Shown: positions 16,259 to 25,700 of the stretch, in pieces
Layout of the letters: every line of letters starts with the position of its first letter
Position numbering within the stretch: the stretch's first letter is position 1
NCBI GenBank assembly: GCA_017465665.1
Contig: JAFTVU010000015.1
Coordinates: 1-64,000, forward strand
DNA length: 64,000 nucleotides
Origin: Oscillospiraceae bacterium
Lineage (GTDB): Bacteria; Bacillota; Clostridia; Oscillospirales; Ruminococcaceae
Direction of reading: 5' to 3'
The notes under the pieces: generated by a model
Databases searched by the model: none
What the model saw: only the letters and a program-made list of their open reading frames with translations
What the model was told of the DNA's origin: nothing
Position numbers and translations under genes: made by a program

Positions 16259-17014
16259 TTACCTCACAGCAATATTCTTTTTCTTGAGATAATCCTTTAC
16301 TTCGCCCACAGTAAGCTCACCGAAATGGAACAGAGACGCCGCCAGAGCCGCAGAGGAATTTGTCTGCTCGAACACCTCAGAGAAGTGGTTGATAGCGCCG
16401 CAGCCGCCGCTTGCGATTACGGGAATATTAACGCGCTCGCATACGAAATTCAGCATCTCGATATCAAAGCCGCCTCTTACACCGTCGGTGTCGATAGAGT
16501 TCAGGCAGATCTCGCCTGCACCGCGCTGTTCGATCTCCTTGACCCAGTCACCGAGATCAAGGTTCATATCAACACGACCGCCGTTGATGAAAACAGAGTA
16601 ACCGCCCTTATCGTTGCGCTTTGCATCAATGCCCACAACAACGCACTGACTGCCGAATATCTCAGCCGCATCGCTGATGAGCTTGGGATTCTTCACCGCC
16701 TGAGAGTTTACAGACACCTTATCAGCACCTGCTCTCAGGGTATCACGGAAGTCGTCAACAGTAGCAATTCCACCGCCGACACACAGGGGCACGAAGACCT
16801 GCTGCGCGGTACGTCTTACCACGTCCAGCATTACGCCTCTACCCTCATAGGACGCTGTGATATCATAGAACACGATCTCATCTGCGCCCTGCTTGTTATA
16901 CTGGATAGCAAGCTCGACAGGATCGCCTACATCCTTTACGCCCTCGAAATTTACGCCCTTTACCACCTTGCCGTTACGCACGTCAAGGCAGGGGATTATT
17001 CTTTTAGCAAGCAT
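16259..17014 (-). CDS. hisF: Imidazole glycerol phosphate synthase, cyclase subunit
   Basis: TIM-barrel partner of HisH that uses ammonia to form imidazole glycerol phosphate and AICAR. 251 residues. Signature regions: [19 protein letters not shown] (residues 5-23, with catalytic Asp11), GGGI phosphate site near 79-82, and [12 protein letters not shown] (about 199-210). Three bases separate it from the upstream hisA stop. It starts behind AAGGAGTAAACT. Confidence 0.96.
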   Translation of the reverse strand: MLAKRIIPCLDVRNGKVVKGVNFEGVKDVGDPVELAIQYNKQGADEIVFYDITASYEGRGVMLDVVRRTAQQVFVPLCVGGGIATVDDFRDTLRAGADKVSVNSQAVKNPKLISDAAEIFGSQCVVVGIDAKRNDKGGYSVFINGGRVDMNLDLGDWVKEIEQRGAGEICLNSIDTDGVRGGFDIEMLNFVCERVNIPVIASGGCGAINHFSEVFEQTNSSAALAASLFHFGELTVGEVKDYLKKKNIAVR

Positions 17015-17017
17015 AGT

Positions 17018-17740
17018 TTACTCCTTATTATTTGCAAGCTTCACAGCCTCTTTAAGATCAAGGCTGCCGCTGTAGATGGACTTTCCGCAGATAGTGCCGT
17101 ACAGACCGAGCTTCTTGCATATCTCGATATCCTTAATTGTATGAACACCGCCGCTTGCGATGATATTCGCACTGCAGCACTCGTTTATCTGCTGAAGCTG
17201 CTCTGCATTCACGCCCGAAAGCGTGCCATCCTTTGAGATATCGGTGAAGATGATGTACTTCACGCCGATATCACTCATAGCCTTTGCAAGGTCTGTGAAA
17301 TGTACATCGGAGGTCTCAAGCCAGCCCTCTGTAGCAACATAACCGTTCTTTGCGTCGATTCCTACAGCGATGCGATCACCGTATTCCTTAACGGCATCCT
17401 TTACGAGCTGCGGATTCTTTACAGCCGCCGAGCCGATTATCACCCTGGAAATACCGCCGCTGAGATACATCTCAACGGTATCCAGTGTGCGGATTCCGCC
17501 GCCGACCTCGACCTTAAGACCTGTATTCTTAGCAACATCAAGGAATATCTCCTTGTTCTGCTGGGTTGCGTCCTTTGCGCCGTCAAGATCTACCATGTGT
17601 ATCCACTCGGAGCCTGCCGCTTCAAATGAGCGTGCAGTATCCATGTAGCTTTCCGCCACTTTCTGAACGGTCGCGTAATCGCCCTTGAACAGGCGGACGC
17701 AGTTTCCGTCCTTTATATCAATTGCAGGTAAGATTACCAT
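17018..17740 (-). CDS. hisA: ProFAR isomerase (HisA)
   Basis: Isomerises ProFAR to PRFAR, fourth step; a TIM barrel related to HisF. 240 residues from ATG 17740, fixed by AAGGAGAATCAA; the frame extends to 17809 but that part does not match the family. Catalytic Asp8 is in [14 protein letters not shown], the second catalytic Asp in [13 protein letters not shown] (about 124-136), and GGGIRT and ASGGVHT phosphate loops are present. A 106-base spacer with an inverted repeat separates it from hisH. Confidence 0.95.
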   Translation of the reverse strand: MVILPAIDIKDGNCVRLFKGDYATVQKVAESYMDTARSFEAAGSEWIHMVDLDGAKDATQQNKEIFLDVAKNTGLKVEVGGGIRTLDTVEMYLSGGISRVIIGSAAVKNPQLVKDAVKEYGDRIAVGIDAKNGYVATEGWLETSDVHFTDLAKAMSDIGVKYIIFTDISKDGTLSGVNAEQLQQINECCSANIIASGGVHTIKDIEICKKLGLYGTICGKSIYSGSLDLKEAVKLANNKE

Positions 17741-17759
17741 TTGATTCTCCTTGATTATA

Positions 17760-17816
17760 TACGCAACAAGCAATTCCCTTCTCATTTCTGAAGTAAAAGA
17801 CGTAAGCAATTGCGTA
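17760..17816 (-). promoter_or_regulatory. hisH-hisA spacer with inverted repeat
   Basis: In an operon where other gaps are 0-12 bases, this spacer is 106 bases long. TACGCAA (17760-17766) and TTGCGTA (17810-17816) are perfect inverted repeats, and AATTGC occurs at both ends, so a hairpin ahead of the hisA ribosome binding site is possible. No convincing internal promoter was found. Confidence 0.35.
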
Positions 17817-17846
17817 AAAGTTAAGTTTTATGTATATACGCTCAAA

Positions 17847-18446
17847 TTACAGTGCAGCAAAGCACCTGAGGATATTCAGACCTGTATCGCCGCTCTTTTC
17901 AGGGTGGAACTGTGCGCCGTATACATTTCCCTCAAACACAAGAGCAGGCACTTTCATGCCATAATCACAGTAAGCAGCCACGTTCTTGCTGTCGCACTCT
18001 GCGGCATAGGAATGTACGAAATAAACGTACTCCCCCTCCCCGCACTTAGCAAGCAGAGGACAATCAACGTTCTTTTCAAGCTCGTTCCAGCCGATGTGCG
18101 GAATAGCGAGGTTTCCCTCGGGCTCCATAAGCTTTACGCAGCCCTTTATAAGTCCCAGACCATCCGTCTCACCGAACTCGTAGCCTTTTTCAAAAAGCAT
18201 CTGCATTCCGAGACAGATACCGAGCAGCGGCTTTTTCTGCACCTCTTCACGGATGACATCCACAAGACCGCTTTCGTTCAGCATACGCATTGCGTCTGCA
18301 AAAGCTCCTACACCGGGCAGGATGAGCCTGTCTGCTGCGCGGAGATCGGCAGGATCCTTGGTTATCTTGTTTTCCAGACCCAGAAAATCCAGCGCATTCT
18401 TTACGCTGAACAGATTTCCTGCGCCGTAATCGATAATAGCTATCAT
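17847..18446 (-). CDS. hisH: Imidazole glycerol phosphate synthase, glutamine amidotransferase subunit
   Basis: Class I glutaminase that supplies ammonia to HisF. 199 residues. The nucleophile is in LLGICLGMQMLFE (Cys about 79) and the His-Glu pair in AQFHPEKSGDTG (about 179-190); DYGAGNLFSVKNAL opens the protein. Its start overlaps the end of the NUDIX gene by four bases (ATGG/TGA region), suggesting coupled translation. Confidence 0.95.
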   Translation of the reverse strand: MIAIIDYGAGNLFSVKNALDFLGLENKITKDPADLRAADRLILPGVGAFADAMRMLNESGLVDVIREEVQKKPLLGICLGMQMLFEKGYEFGETDGLGLIKGCVKLMEPEGNLAIPHIGWNELEKNVDCPLLAKCGEGEYVYFVHSYAAECDSKNVAAYCDYGMKVPALVFEGNVYGAQFHPEKSGDTGLNILRCFAAL

Positions 18447-18871
18447 AGTTTACCATCCTTACGGAATATTCTATCGTAATTGAGCTTTATGTGCTCCATT
18501 ATGTGACCGATGTTGCCCTCGCCTGCGTACTCCCTCATATCGAAGAAATCGTGGTCAAGATCGCTCCAGAAGAGCGGATTCTCGTCGCCTGTGACCTCGA
18601 CACTGCGAAGCAGCTGACCGACATACACCTCCACATAACATGGGTCTAACGGATATGTAAAGTCCATAAGATGGGTGAGCGGAATATCCTCACGGGATAT
18701 GCCCGTTTCCTCATAAAGCTCACGGTAGGCAGCGTCAATTCCGCTTTCATTCGGCTCTATCTTGCCGCCGACCATGTTTATGAGCCCCATGTATGGTTCT
18801 TTTATCCGTTTGCACATCAGCATTTTTGTTTTATCAGGGGAAAATACTGCAATAAGGTTATATCCCTGCAT
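18443..18871 (-). CDS. NUDIX hydrolase inside the his operon
   Basis: 142-residue NUDIX protein with an intact box, GGKIEPNESGIDAAYRELYE followed by ETGI (about residues 35-58), which binds the metal and diphosphate. Such enzymes hydrolyse nucleoside diphosphate derivatives, often 8-oxo-dGTP-like or sugar nucleotides. It starts on the last base of hisB (TAATG) behind AAAGGAACACTG and ends overlapping hisH, so it is translationally locked into the operon. A housekeeping role on phosphoribosyl intermediates is possible but not shown; substrate cannot be told from sequence. Confidence 0.85.
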   Translation of the reverse strand: MQGYNLIAVFSPDKTKMLMCKRIKEPYMGLINMVGGKIEPNESGIDAAYRELYEETGISREDIPLTHLMDFTYPLDPCYVEVYVGQLLRSVEVTGDENPLFWSDLDHDFFDMREYAGEGNIGHIMEHIKLNYDRIFRKDGKL

Positions 18872-19455
18872 TACAGTGTTCCTTTTGTGGATATTACAGA
18901 GCCGTCTGTGTTTCTCTTTACAGCAGCCTTGAGCGCATAAGCAAGCGCCTTGAACAGCGCTTCTATCTTGTGATGATCGTTGCTGCCGTACTCCACACGC
19001 AGGTGCAGGGTTATTCCTGCATTGAATGCAAATGCACGCATGAACTCCTCTGTGAGGCAGGTATCGAACTCGCCTACTCTCTCATTTGTGAAATCAGCAT
19101 TGAACACAAGGAAAGGTCTGGCGCTGATGTCAAGTGAGCAGAATCCGAGGGACTCATCCATGGGAATGAAAGCAGTGCCGTAACGCATGATGCCGGACTT
19201 ATCACCGAGAGCCTCCCTGAACGCTGTACCGAGCGCAATACCGACATCCTCTGCTGTGTGGTGTCCATCCACATACAGATCACCCTTGCAGGAAAGCTCC
19301 AGACTAAAGCCGCCGTGAACAGCAAGTGCTGTCAGCATGTGATCAAGGAAGCCTATACCTGTGTCAATGACAGCCTTTGCACCGCCGTCAAGATCAAGCT
19401 TTACGGAAATATCAGTTTCCTTAGTGGTGCGGGTTATTTCTGCTGTTCTGTTCAT
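18871..19455 (-). CDS. hisB: Imidazoleglycerol-phosphate dehydratase
   Basis: Removes water from imidazole glycerol phosphate to give imidazole acetol phosphate. 194 residues, a monofunctional HisB (no phosphatase domain). Metal-binding repeats are seen as GFLDHMLTALAVHGG (about residues 35-49), DGHHTAEDVGIALG (about 64-77) and NDHHKIEALFKALA (about 157-170). The ribosome binding site AAAGGAGCTGTAAT overlaps the hisD stop. Confidence 0.96.
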   Translation of the reverse strand: MNRTAEITRTTKETDISVKLDLDGGAKAVIDTGIGFLDHMLTALAVHGGFSLELSCKGDLYVDGHHTAEDVGIALGTAFREALGDKSGIMRYGTAFIPMDESLGFCSLDISARPFLVFNADFTNERVGEFDTCLTEEFMRAFAFNAGITLHLRVEYGSNDHHKIEALFKALAYALKAAVKRNTDGSVISTKGTL

Positions 19456-19456
19456 A

Positions 19457-20764
19457 TTACAGCTCCTTTTGATCTTCTTTTCTTACCTTGATGGAATTAG
19501 CGTGTGCAGTGAGCTTCTCACGCTCTGCAATGAGGATGATGTCATCAGCCGCATCAAGCAGCGCATCCTTTGTATAGTAAATGTAGCTGGAACGCTTTGT
19601 GAAGCTCTCTACGCCGAGGGGTGAGAAAAAACGAGCTGTTCCACTGGTGGGAAGAACATGGTTAGGACCTGCATAATAGTCGCCGAGAGGCTCGGGAGAA
19701 TACTGTCCGAGGAACAGTGAACCTACGTTATCCAGCTTACCGATGTATTCCATCGGGTTAGCGGTTACGACTTCAAGGTGCTCCGGTGCAAGTGCGTTTG
19801 CAAGCTCCACAGCATAATCCATATCATCGCACACGATTATTGCACCATAGTTATCGATGGAGTAGTCGATGATCTCCTTGCGGGAGAGCATCGCAGCCTG
19901 ACGCTCGATCTCTGCCTGAGTCTTCTCCGCTACATCCATGCTTGTTGTAATGAGGATAGCGGAAGCAAGCTTATCGTGCTCAGCCTGAGACATGAGATCT
20001 GCGGCAAGATACTTGGGGTTAGCTGTTTCATCAGCAAGAACGAGTATCTCACTGGGTCCTGCGAACATATCGATATCAACTGTACCGTACAGCAACTTCT
20101 TCGCTGTTGCAACGAAGATATTGCCTGGGCCTACGATCTTGGATACTCTTGGGATCTCCTCTGTACCGTAAGCAAGAGCTGCACAAGCCTGTGCGCCGCC
20201 GCAGAGATAGATCTTATCAACTCCGCAGAGAGCAGCAGCAACAAGGATATCCTTGTTAGCGGTACCGTCCTTAAGAGGAGGAGTTACCATGATAACTTCC
20301 TTTACGCCTGCGATCTTTGCAGGAATAGCGTTCATCAGAACAGATGAGGGATAAGCCGCAGTACCACCGGGAACATACAGACCGACCTTATCAAGACCTC
20401 TTACACGCTGGCCCATGATAACGCCGTTTTCCTCTGTAACACAGAAGCCCTCACGCTTCTGACGCTGGTGGAAAGCAGTAATGTTCTCAACTGCGTTCAG
20501 CATTGCCATTACGAACTCAGAATTTGTTTCGTTGTACTCTGTCAGAGCATCCTGGATAGCCTCATCAGGAACTCTGTAGAACTGCGCGTTGGGGCAGTCG
20601 AACTTTGCTGTGTAGCTCTTTACTGCCGCATCACCATTTGCCTTTACATCTGCGAGAATATCCTTGACGATCTTTTCAACGTCGGCATTGACCTCGCCTG
20701 CTCTCTTTTCAACCTCAGCGAGAAATTCTTTTTCTGCGCCGTCAGCCTTGATTATCTTTATCAT
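19457..20764 (-). CDS. hisD: Histidinol dehydrogenase
   Basis: Zinc-dependent two-step oxidation of histidinol to histidine with NAD. 435 residues. Seen: GLYVPGGTAAYPSSVLM (about 127-143), VAGPGN-type KIVGPGNIFVATAK (about 222-235), IDMFAGPSEILVLAD (about 243-257), and the C-terminal catalytic pair in LAPEHLEV (Glu-His) with GPNHVLPTSGTARF. Two bases separate the stop of hisG from its ATG. Confidence 0.97.
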   Translation of the reverse strand: MIKIIKADGAEKEFLAEVEKRAGEVNADVEKIVKDILADVKANGDAAVKSYTAKFDCPNAQFYRVPDEAIQDALTEYNETNSEFVMAMLNAVENITAFHQRQKREGFCVTEENGVIMGQRVRGLDKVGLYVPGGTAAYPSSVLMNAIPAKIAGVKEVIMVTPPLKDGTANKDILVAAALCGVDKIYLCGGAQACAALAYGTEEIPRVSKIVGPGNIFVATAKKLLYGTVDIDMFAGPSEILVLADETANPKYLAADLMSQAEHDKLASAILITTSMDVAEKTQAEIERQAAMLSRKEIIDYSIDNYGAIIVCDDMDYAVELANALAPEHLEVVTANPMEYIGKLDNVGSLFLGQYSPEPLGDYYAGPNHVLPTSGTARFFSPLGVESFTKRSSYIYYTKDALLDAADDIILIAEREKLTAHANSIKVRKEDQKEL

Positions 20765-20765
20765 A

Positions 20766-21398
20766 TCACAAATTCTCCTCTATCTGCTTTACTATCTTAG
20801 CAATACGCTCCTGCTTGAGCTTCATGCTTACTGTATTTACAATAAGTCTTGCGGAGATGGGAGCAACATCCTCGAATACCTCCAGACCATTCTCCTTGAG
20901 AGTAGTGCCTGTTTCAACGATATCCACGATACCATCTGCAAGAGATACCAGCGGAGCAAGCTCAACGCTGCCCTCGATCTTTACGATATCAACGTCCATG
21001 CCCTTTGCTTCAAAGTAAGTACGGGTGACATTGGGGTATTTTGTTGCAACTGTCTTTACACCGTAGCCGCTGTAAAAATCGTCGCCTTTCTTGCCTGCAA
21101 GTGCAAATTTGCATCTGCCGAAGCCAAGATCGGTTATCTCATAGAACTTGCCGCCGTACTCCATGATAGTGTCCTTACCAACAACGCCGATATCGCACAC
21201 GCCATGCTCAACGTAAGTAATAACATCTGCAGCCTTTGCAAGCACCACTTCGATATCCTCATCGGGGATAGTAAGTATAAGACGTCTTCCCTTGTCTCTC
21301 AGCTCTGATACGTCATAGCCTATCTTATCAAGGAGATCGACGGTCTTGTTTTCAAGTCTGCCCTTTGTAAGGGCTATTCTTATCTTCTTGTTTTCCAT
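20766..21398 (-). CDS. hisG: ATP phosphoribosyltransferase, short form
   Basis: First committed step, joining ATP and PRPP. At 210 residues this is the short HisG that lacks the C-terminal regulatory domain and needs HisZ, the gene immediately upstream. The opening IALTKGRLENKTVDLL and the PRPP loop DIVETGTTLKENGL (about 160-173) are conserved. Start ATG follows AAGGAGATATAAAG, 12 bases after hisZ. Confidence 0.95.
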   Translation of the reverse strand: MENKKIRIALTKGRLENKTVDLLDKIGYDVSELRDKGRRLILTIPDEDIEVVLAKAADVITYVEHGVCDIGVVGKDTIMEYGGKFYEITDLGFGRCKFALAGKKGDDFYSGYGVKTVATKYPNVTRTYFEAKGMDVDIVKIEGSVELAPLVSLADGIVDIVETGTTLKENGLEVFEDVAPISARLIVNTVSMKLKQERIAKIVKQIEENL

Positions 21399-21410
21399 CT
21401 TTATATCTCC

Positions 21411-22607
21411 TTACAATGCTTTCTCTGTTACACCATCTGCGGTGACGATATCCATACGTTTGATACCGTGGGATACAGCATAAGCAGCTGCATCGGCTTC
21501 GCCTGCGAAAACGGAATTGAACACCGTTACACCACTGCGGATAAGCTTTGAGCAATACATAAGTCCACTGACCTCACAGCCCTTTTCAGCGTAGACGAGG
21601 ACATCTGCGGGGGAAGTCAGCGTGGTATCAGTGCCAAGTGATTTCAGCAGTACCTTTGCAGCTGCCTCCACATTTACAGCAAAGCCCACAGCAGGCACAT
21701 CCCTGCCAAAATCACCTATGAGGTTATCATAGCGACCGCCTGAAAGCGCAGGAGAACCGTAGCCCTCAACGTATCCGCGGAAGATTATACCTGTATAATA
21801 GTTCTTCTTATGTACAAGACCGAGATCTACCTTTATCTCATCTATGCCGGCACTGCGAAGCGCGTCATAGGTTGTCTTGAGGGAGAAGAGCTTTTCTTTG
21901 AGCTCATCGGATATCATGTATTTTTCAGCCTGTACAAAAACGTCCTCCCCACCAAAGAGCGTGGGCAGTGCTCTCAGCGCTTCAGCGGCAGCACCGCTGT
22001 AGGCAGAAAGCGCTTCATTCAGCGCGGGATAATTCTTTGTATCGATAAGCGCCTGAATATTATCAGCCTCATCCCCGTCTATACCAAGCTCTGAAACGAG
22101 CAGGCGGAAAATGCTGCTCTCACCTATCTCCAGACGGAACTCCTCGCTGCAGGCTGAAAGTGCCTGTACAGCCAGCACAAGTGCTTCGTAATCGGCTGCA
22201 GTGCTTTCACCGCCGAGTATCTCGATACCGCTCTGTGCAAATTCATCGTCACGGCCGCTGTTCTTCGGATTTACCATGAAGATGCTCTGATTATAGAACA
22301 GCTTGAGAGGCAGCGGCTCTTCGCGCAGTCTTGTTGCTGCAAGTCTTGCAATGGGCATAGTGCTGTCAGGACGGAGTACCATCATGCGGTTCTTGCCGTC
22401 CACGAGCTTGTACATATTCTCCTGAGGGAAATAACGTGCCTTGCCATTGAATACATCATAGAATTCAAGTCCGGGCGTTACAACCTCGGAATAACCGTAG
22501 CCGATAAATATGTTCCTGAGGCGTTCCTCTATCATTCTTTTTGCTATACATTCATCAAATAACAGATCCCGTGTTCCCTCGGGAGTAAGCAGATCATATC
22601 TTTTCAA
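21411..22607 (-). CDS. hisZ: ATP phosphoribosyltransferase regulatory subunit
   Basis: Catalytically dead histidyl-tRNA synthetase paralogue that pairs with short HisG and senses histidine. 398 residues. The class II synthetase core is visible (TPGLEFYDVF, LRPDSTMPIARLAATRL, SGGRYDNLIGDFG), with a shortened C-terminus and no anticodon domain. Start is TTG at 22607 (the frame has no nearby ATG) preceded by GAGAGGAAGAC. It is the first gene of the his operon and sits behind its promoter and operator. Confidence 0.92.
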   Translation of the reverse strand: MKRYDLLTPEGTRDLLFDECIAKRMIEERLRNIFIGYGYSEVVTPGLEFYDVFNGKARYFPQENMYKLVDGKNRMMVLRPDSTMPIARLAATRLREEPLPLKLFYNQSIFMVNPKNSGRDDEFAQSGIEILGGESTAADYEALVLAVQALSACSEEFRLEIGESSIFRLLVSELGIDGDEADNIQALIDTKNYPALNEALSAYSGAAAEALRALPTLFGGEDVFVQAEKYMISDELKEKLFSLKTTYDALRSAGIDEIKVDLGLVHKKNYYTGIIFRGYVEGYGSPALSGGRYDNLIGDFGRDVPAVGFAVNVEAAAKVLLKSLGTDTTLTSPADVLVYAEKGCEVSGLMYCSKLIRSGVTVFNSVFAGEADAAAYAVSHGIKRMDIVTADGVTEKAL

Positions 22608-22632
22608 TTTTGTCTTCCTCTCTCTTAATAAT

Positions 22633-22687
22633 ACACTTTAGTGTAGTAGCACACTACCATGATACCATATTAGCAAAGCATTGTCAA
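22633..22687 (-). promoter_or_regulatory. Promoter and palindromic operator of the his operon
   Basis: Minus strand: -35 TTGACA (22687-22682), 17-base spacer, -10 TATCAT (22664-22659). Directly downstream lie interlocking repeats: TAGTGT (22639-22644) and ACACTA (22651-22656) with a six-base centre, and ACACT-TT-AGTGT (22633-22644). A repressor bound here would cover the transcription start. A TrpR-like HisR (YerC) regulator is a reasonable candidate, by analogy only. Confidence 0.7.
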
Positions 22688-22748
22688 GTAAAGCAGAACA
22701 ATTCGTAATATTGCACAGTTACATTCAACAATACAACGATCAGATAGT

Positions 22749-25700
22749 TCAGAACAGCGACATCTGGGCAGACTGCGGAATATCCGCAAACACACCCATT
22801 TCGGTCAGCTTTTCCATTACGCTGCTATTAATTCCACTCTGCTTCTGTATATCGTCAACGCAGATATAATCACCGTTGTTGATAACTTCCTTGAGCCTTA
22901 TAGCGGCGTTTTCGCCACATCCCTGAATTGCAAGGAAAGGCAGTCTTAGCTTTCCATCCTCAACGACGTAAGTAGTTGCATTGGACTTCTTTACATCAAC
23001 AGGCAGCACACCGATGCCGCGCAGCATCATCTCGTTCACGAGCATCAGTGCATCTGCAATGCCCTCTTCCTTAGCTGTGGGCTTCTGCATGGACTGTATC
23101 TCCTTTATCCTTGCCTTAACTGCACCCTGTCCCTTCAGCACAGTTTCCACTTCAATGTTTTCAGTGTGCTTTGTAAGAGTAGCTGCATAGAACTCGCAGG
23201 GTCTGTTGATCTTGAACCAGCAGAGCTTTACAGCAGCTGTTACATAAGCCGCAGCATGAGCCTTAGGGAACATATATTTGATCTTTTTACAGGACTCGAC
23301 ATACCACTCAGGTACATTATTATCCTTGAATGCCTGATAGATAGTATCATCAAACAGCTTCATTGCGTTACCCTTACGGGTGATCTCCATAATCTTGAAC
23401 GCAAGCCCGGGCTCAACGCCCTTATGCATGAGATATACCATGATATTATCACGCGTTCCGATAACCTCGGAAATGGTACATGTGCCGTTTTTGATAAGAT
23501 CCTGAGCGTTTCCGAGCCATACGTCCGTACCATGGGAAAGTCCCGAGATCTGGAGCAGGTCGGAGAAGTTCTTAGGCTGAGCATCCTGAAGCATCTGCAT
23601 TGCAAACGGAGTACCGAACTCAGGGATACCGAGAGTACCACAGGGGACGCCAAGATCATCCGCAGTAATGCCAAGCGGAGATACTGACACGAACAGATCA
23701 TAAATATCGCGGTCTGTAGTGGATACATCCGCTATCTTCATGCCTGTCATATCCTCAAGATGCTTGTACAGCGTGGGAACATCGTGTCCCAGCTCATCAA
23801 GCTTAAGGATAGTATCATGGAGCGCATGGAAGTCGAAGTGGGTTGTAATCATGTCGCTCTCTGTCTTATCGGCAGGATGCTGAACGGCGGTGAAATCATA
23901 TACTTCAAACTCATTAGGTACAACTACCATGCCGCCCGGGTGCTGTGATGTAGTTCTCTTTACACCTGTGCAGCCAACGGAAAGTCGCTCCATTTCAGCG
24001 TTGTTATAGGTGATACCACGTTCCTCACAGTACTTCTTTACAAAGCCGAATGCGGTCTTTTCCTGCACGGCAGAAATAGTACCCGCCTTGAACACATGAT
24101 CCTTACCGAACAGTTCTTCCGTATATCTGTGTACCTTGCCCTGTACCTCACCAGAGAAGTTAAGATCGATATCAGGCGCCTTGTCACCCTTGAAGCCAAG
24201 GAATGTCTCGAACGGGATATCGTGACCGTCACGGATCATGTCTATATCGCAGTGAGGACAGTTCTTCTGCGGCAGGTCAAAGCCCGAGCCAACAGAGCCA
24301 TCTGTCACGAACTCATTGTATCTGCACTTCGGACAGCGATAATGCGGCGCAAGAGGATTGACCTCTGAGATACCCGACATTATAGCTACAAAGGACGAGC
24401 CTACAGAGCCTCGTGAGCCTACCAGATATCCGTTATCCTCTGAGTATTTAACCAGCTTCTGTGCGATCATGTACAGTACGGAGAAGCCGTATTTTATGAT
24501 AGCGTCAAGCTCCTTTTTAAGGCGTGCGGAAACTATCTCAGGGATCTCATCGTTGTAGCCGTACCAGTTCATCGCTCTCGTCCAGCAGAGATCCTGAAGC
24601 TCCTGTTCAGCGCCCTCAATGGATGGAGTATACGTTCCCTTAGGAATGGGGCGGATATCATCATCCACCATATCTGCGATCATATTTGTATTGGTGATAA
24701 CGACTTCCTTTGCCTTTTCAGCGCCGAGATACTGGAATTCTGCCAGCATTTCGTCAGTTGTTCTGAAATACAGCGGAGCCTGATTATCAGCGTCCTTGAA
24801 GCCCAGACCTGCCTGTAGGATAGTTCTGAATACGGAATCCTCAGCATTTTTGAAATGCACATCGCAGGTAGCTACAACGGGCTTGTTCAGCTTTTCGCCA
24901 AGGCGCACTATCTTTCTGTTAAGCTCACGCAGACCCTCGTCATCGGGTACGATGCCCTCACGGGTGAGGAATGCATTATTTCCGATGGGCTGGATCTCAA
25001 GATAGTCATAGATAGAAGCGATCTCCTCTATCTGGCTCTCAGGCTTACCATCAAGGATCGCTCTGAACAGCTCTCCTGCTTCACACGCCGAGCCTATTAT
25101 AAGACCCTCACGGTGCTTTTTCAGCTCAGAAAGCGGTACACGGGGTTTCTTATAAAAATAGTTAAGGTTTGAGAAAGATACAAGCTTGTAAAGATTTTTA
25201 AGACCAGCCTTGTTCTTTACAAGGATTATCATGTGATATGTGGGAAGCTTCTTTACATCCACATTGCCGAGGATGCTATTGAGATCGCCCAGCTTTTCAA
25301 GAGTTCTTCCCTTTCCTGCATCAGCGATAAGGCGCTGATATATCGCAGCAAGCATCTTCGCATCGTCTATTGCACGATGGTGGTTGAAATCACCGAGCTT
25401 ATATTCCTTTGCAACGATATCCAGCTTGTGCTTCTTCAGATGAGGAAGCGCAGCACGGCAAAGCGCAAGAGTATCAATATAACGGATATCGTAATCAATT
25501 CCCTGACGCTCACAAGCAATGCGGATAAATCCTGTATCGAAATCAGCATTGTGTGCAACAAGAACTGCATCGCCTGCAAACCTGATGAATTCCTCCAGCG
25601 CCTGCTTTTCGGATGGTGCGTCAGCAACCATATCATTTGTTATGCCTGTAAGCTCAGTGATATTGAAAGGAATCTCCTTTTCAGGATCAACAAATGTCTG

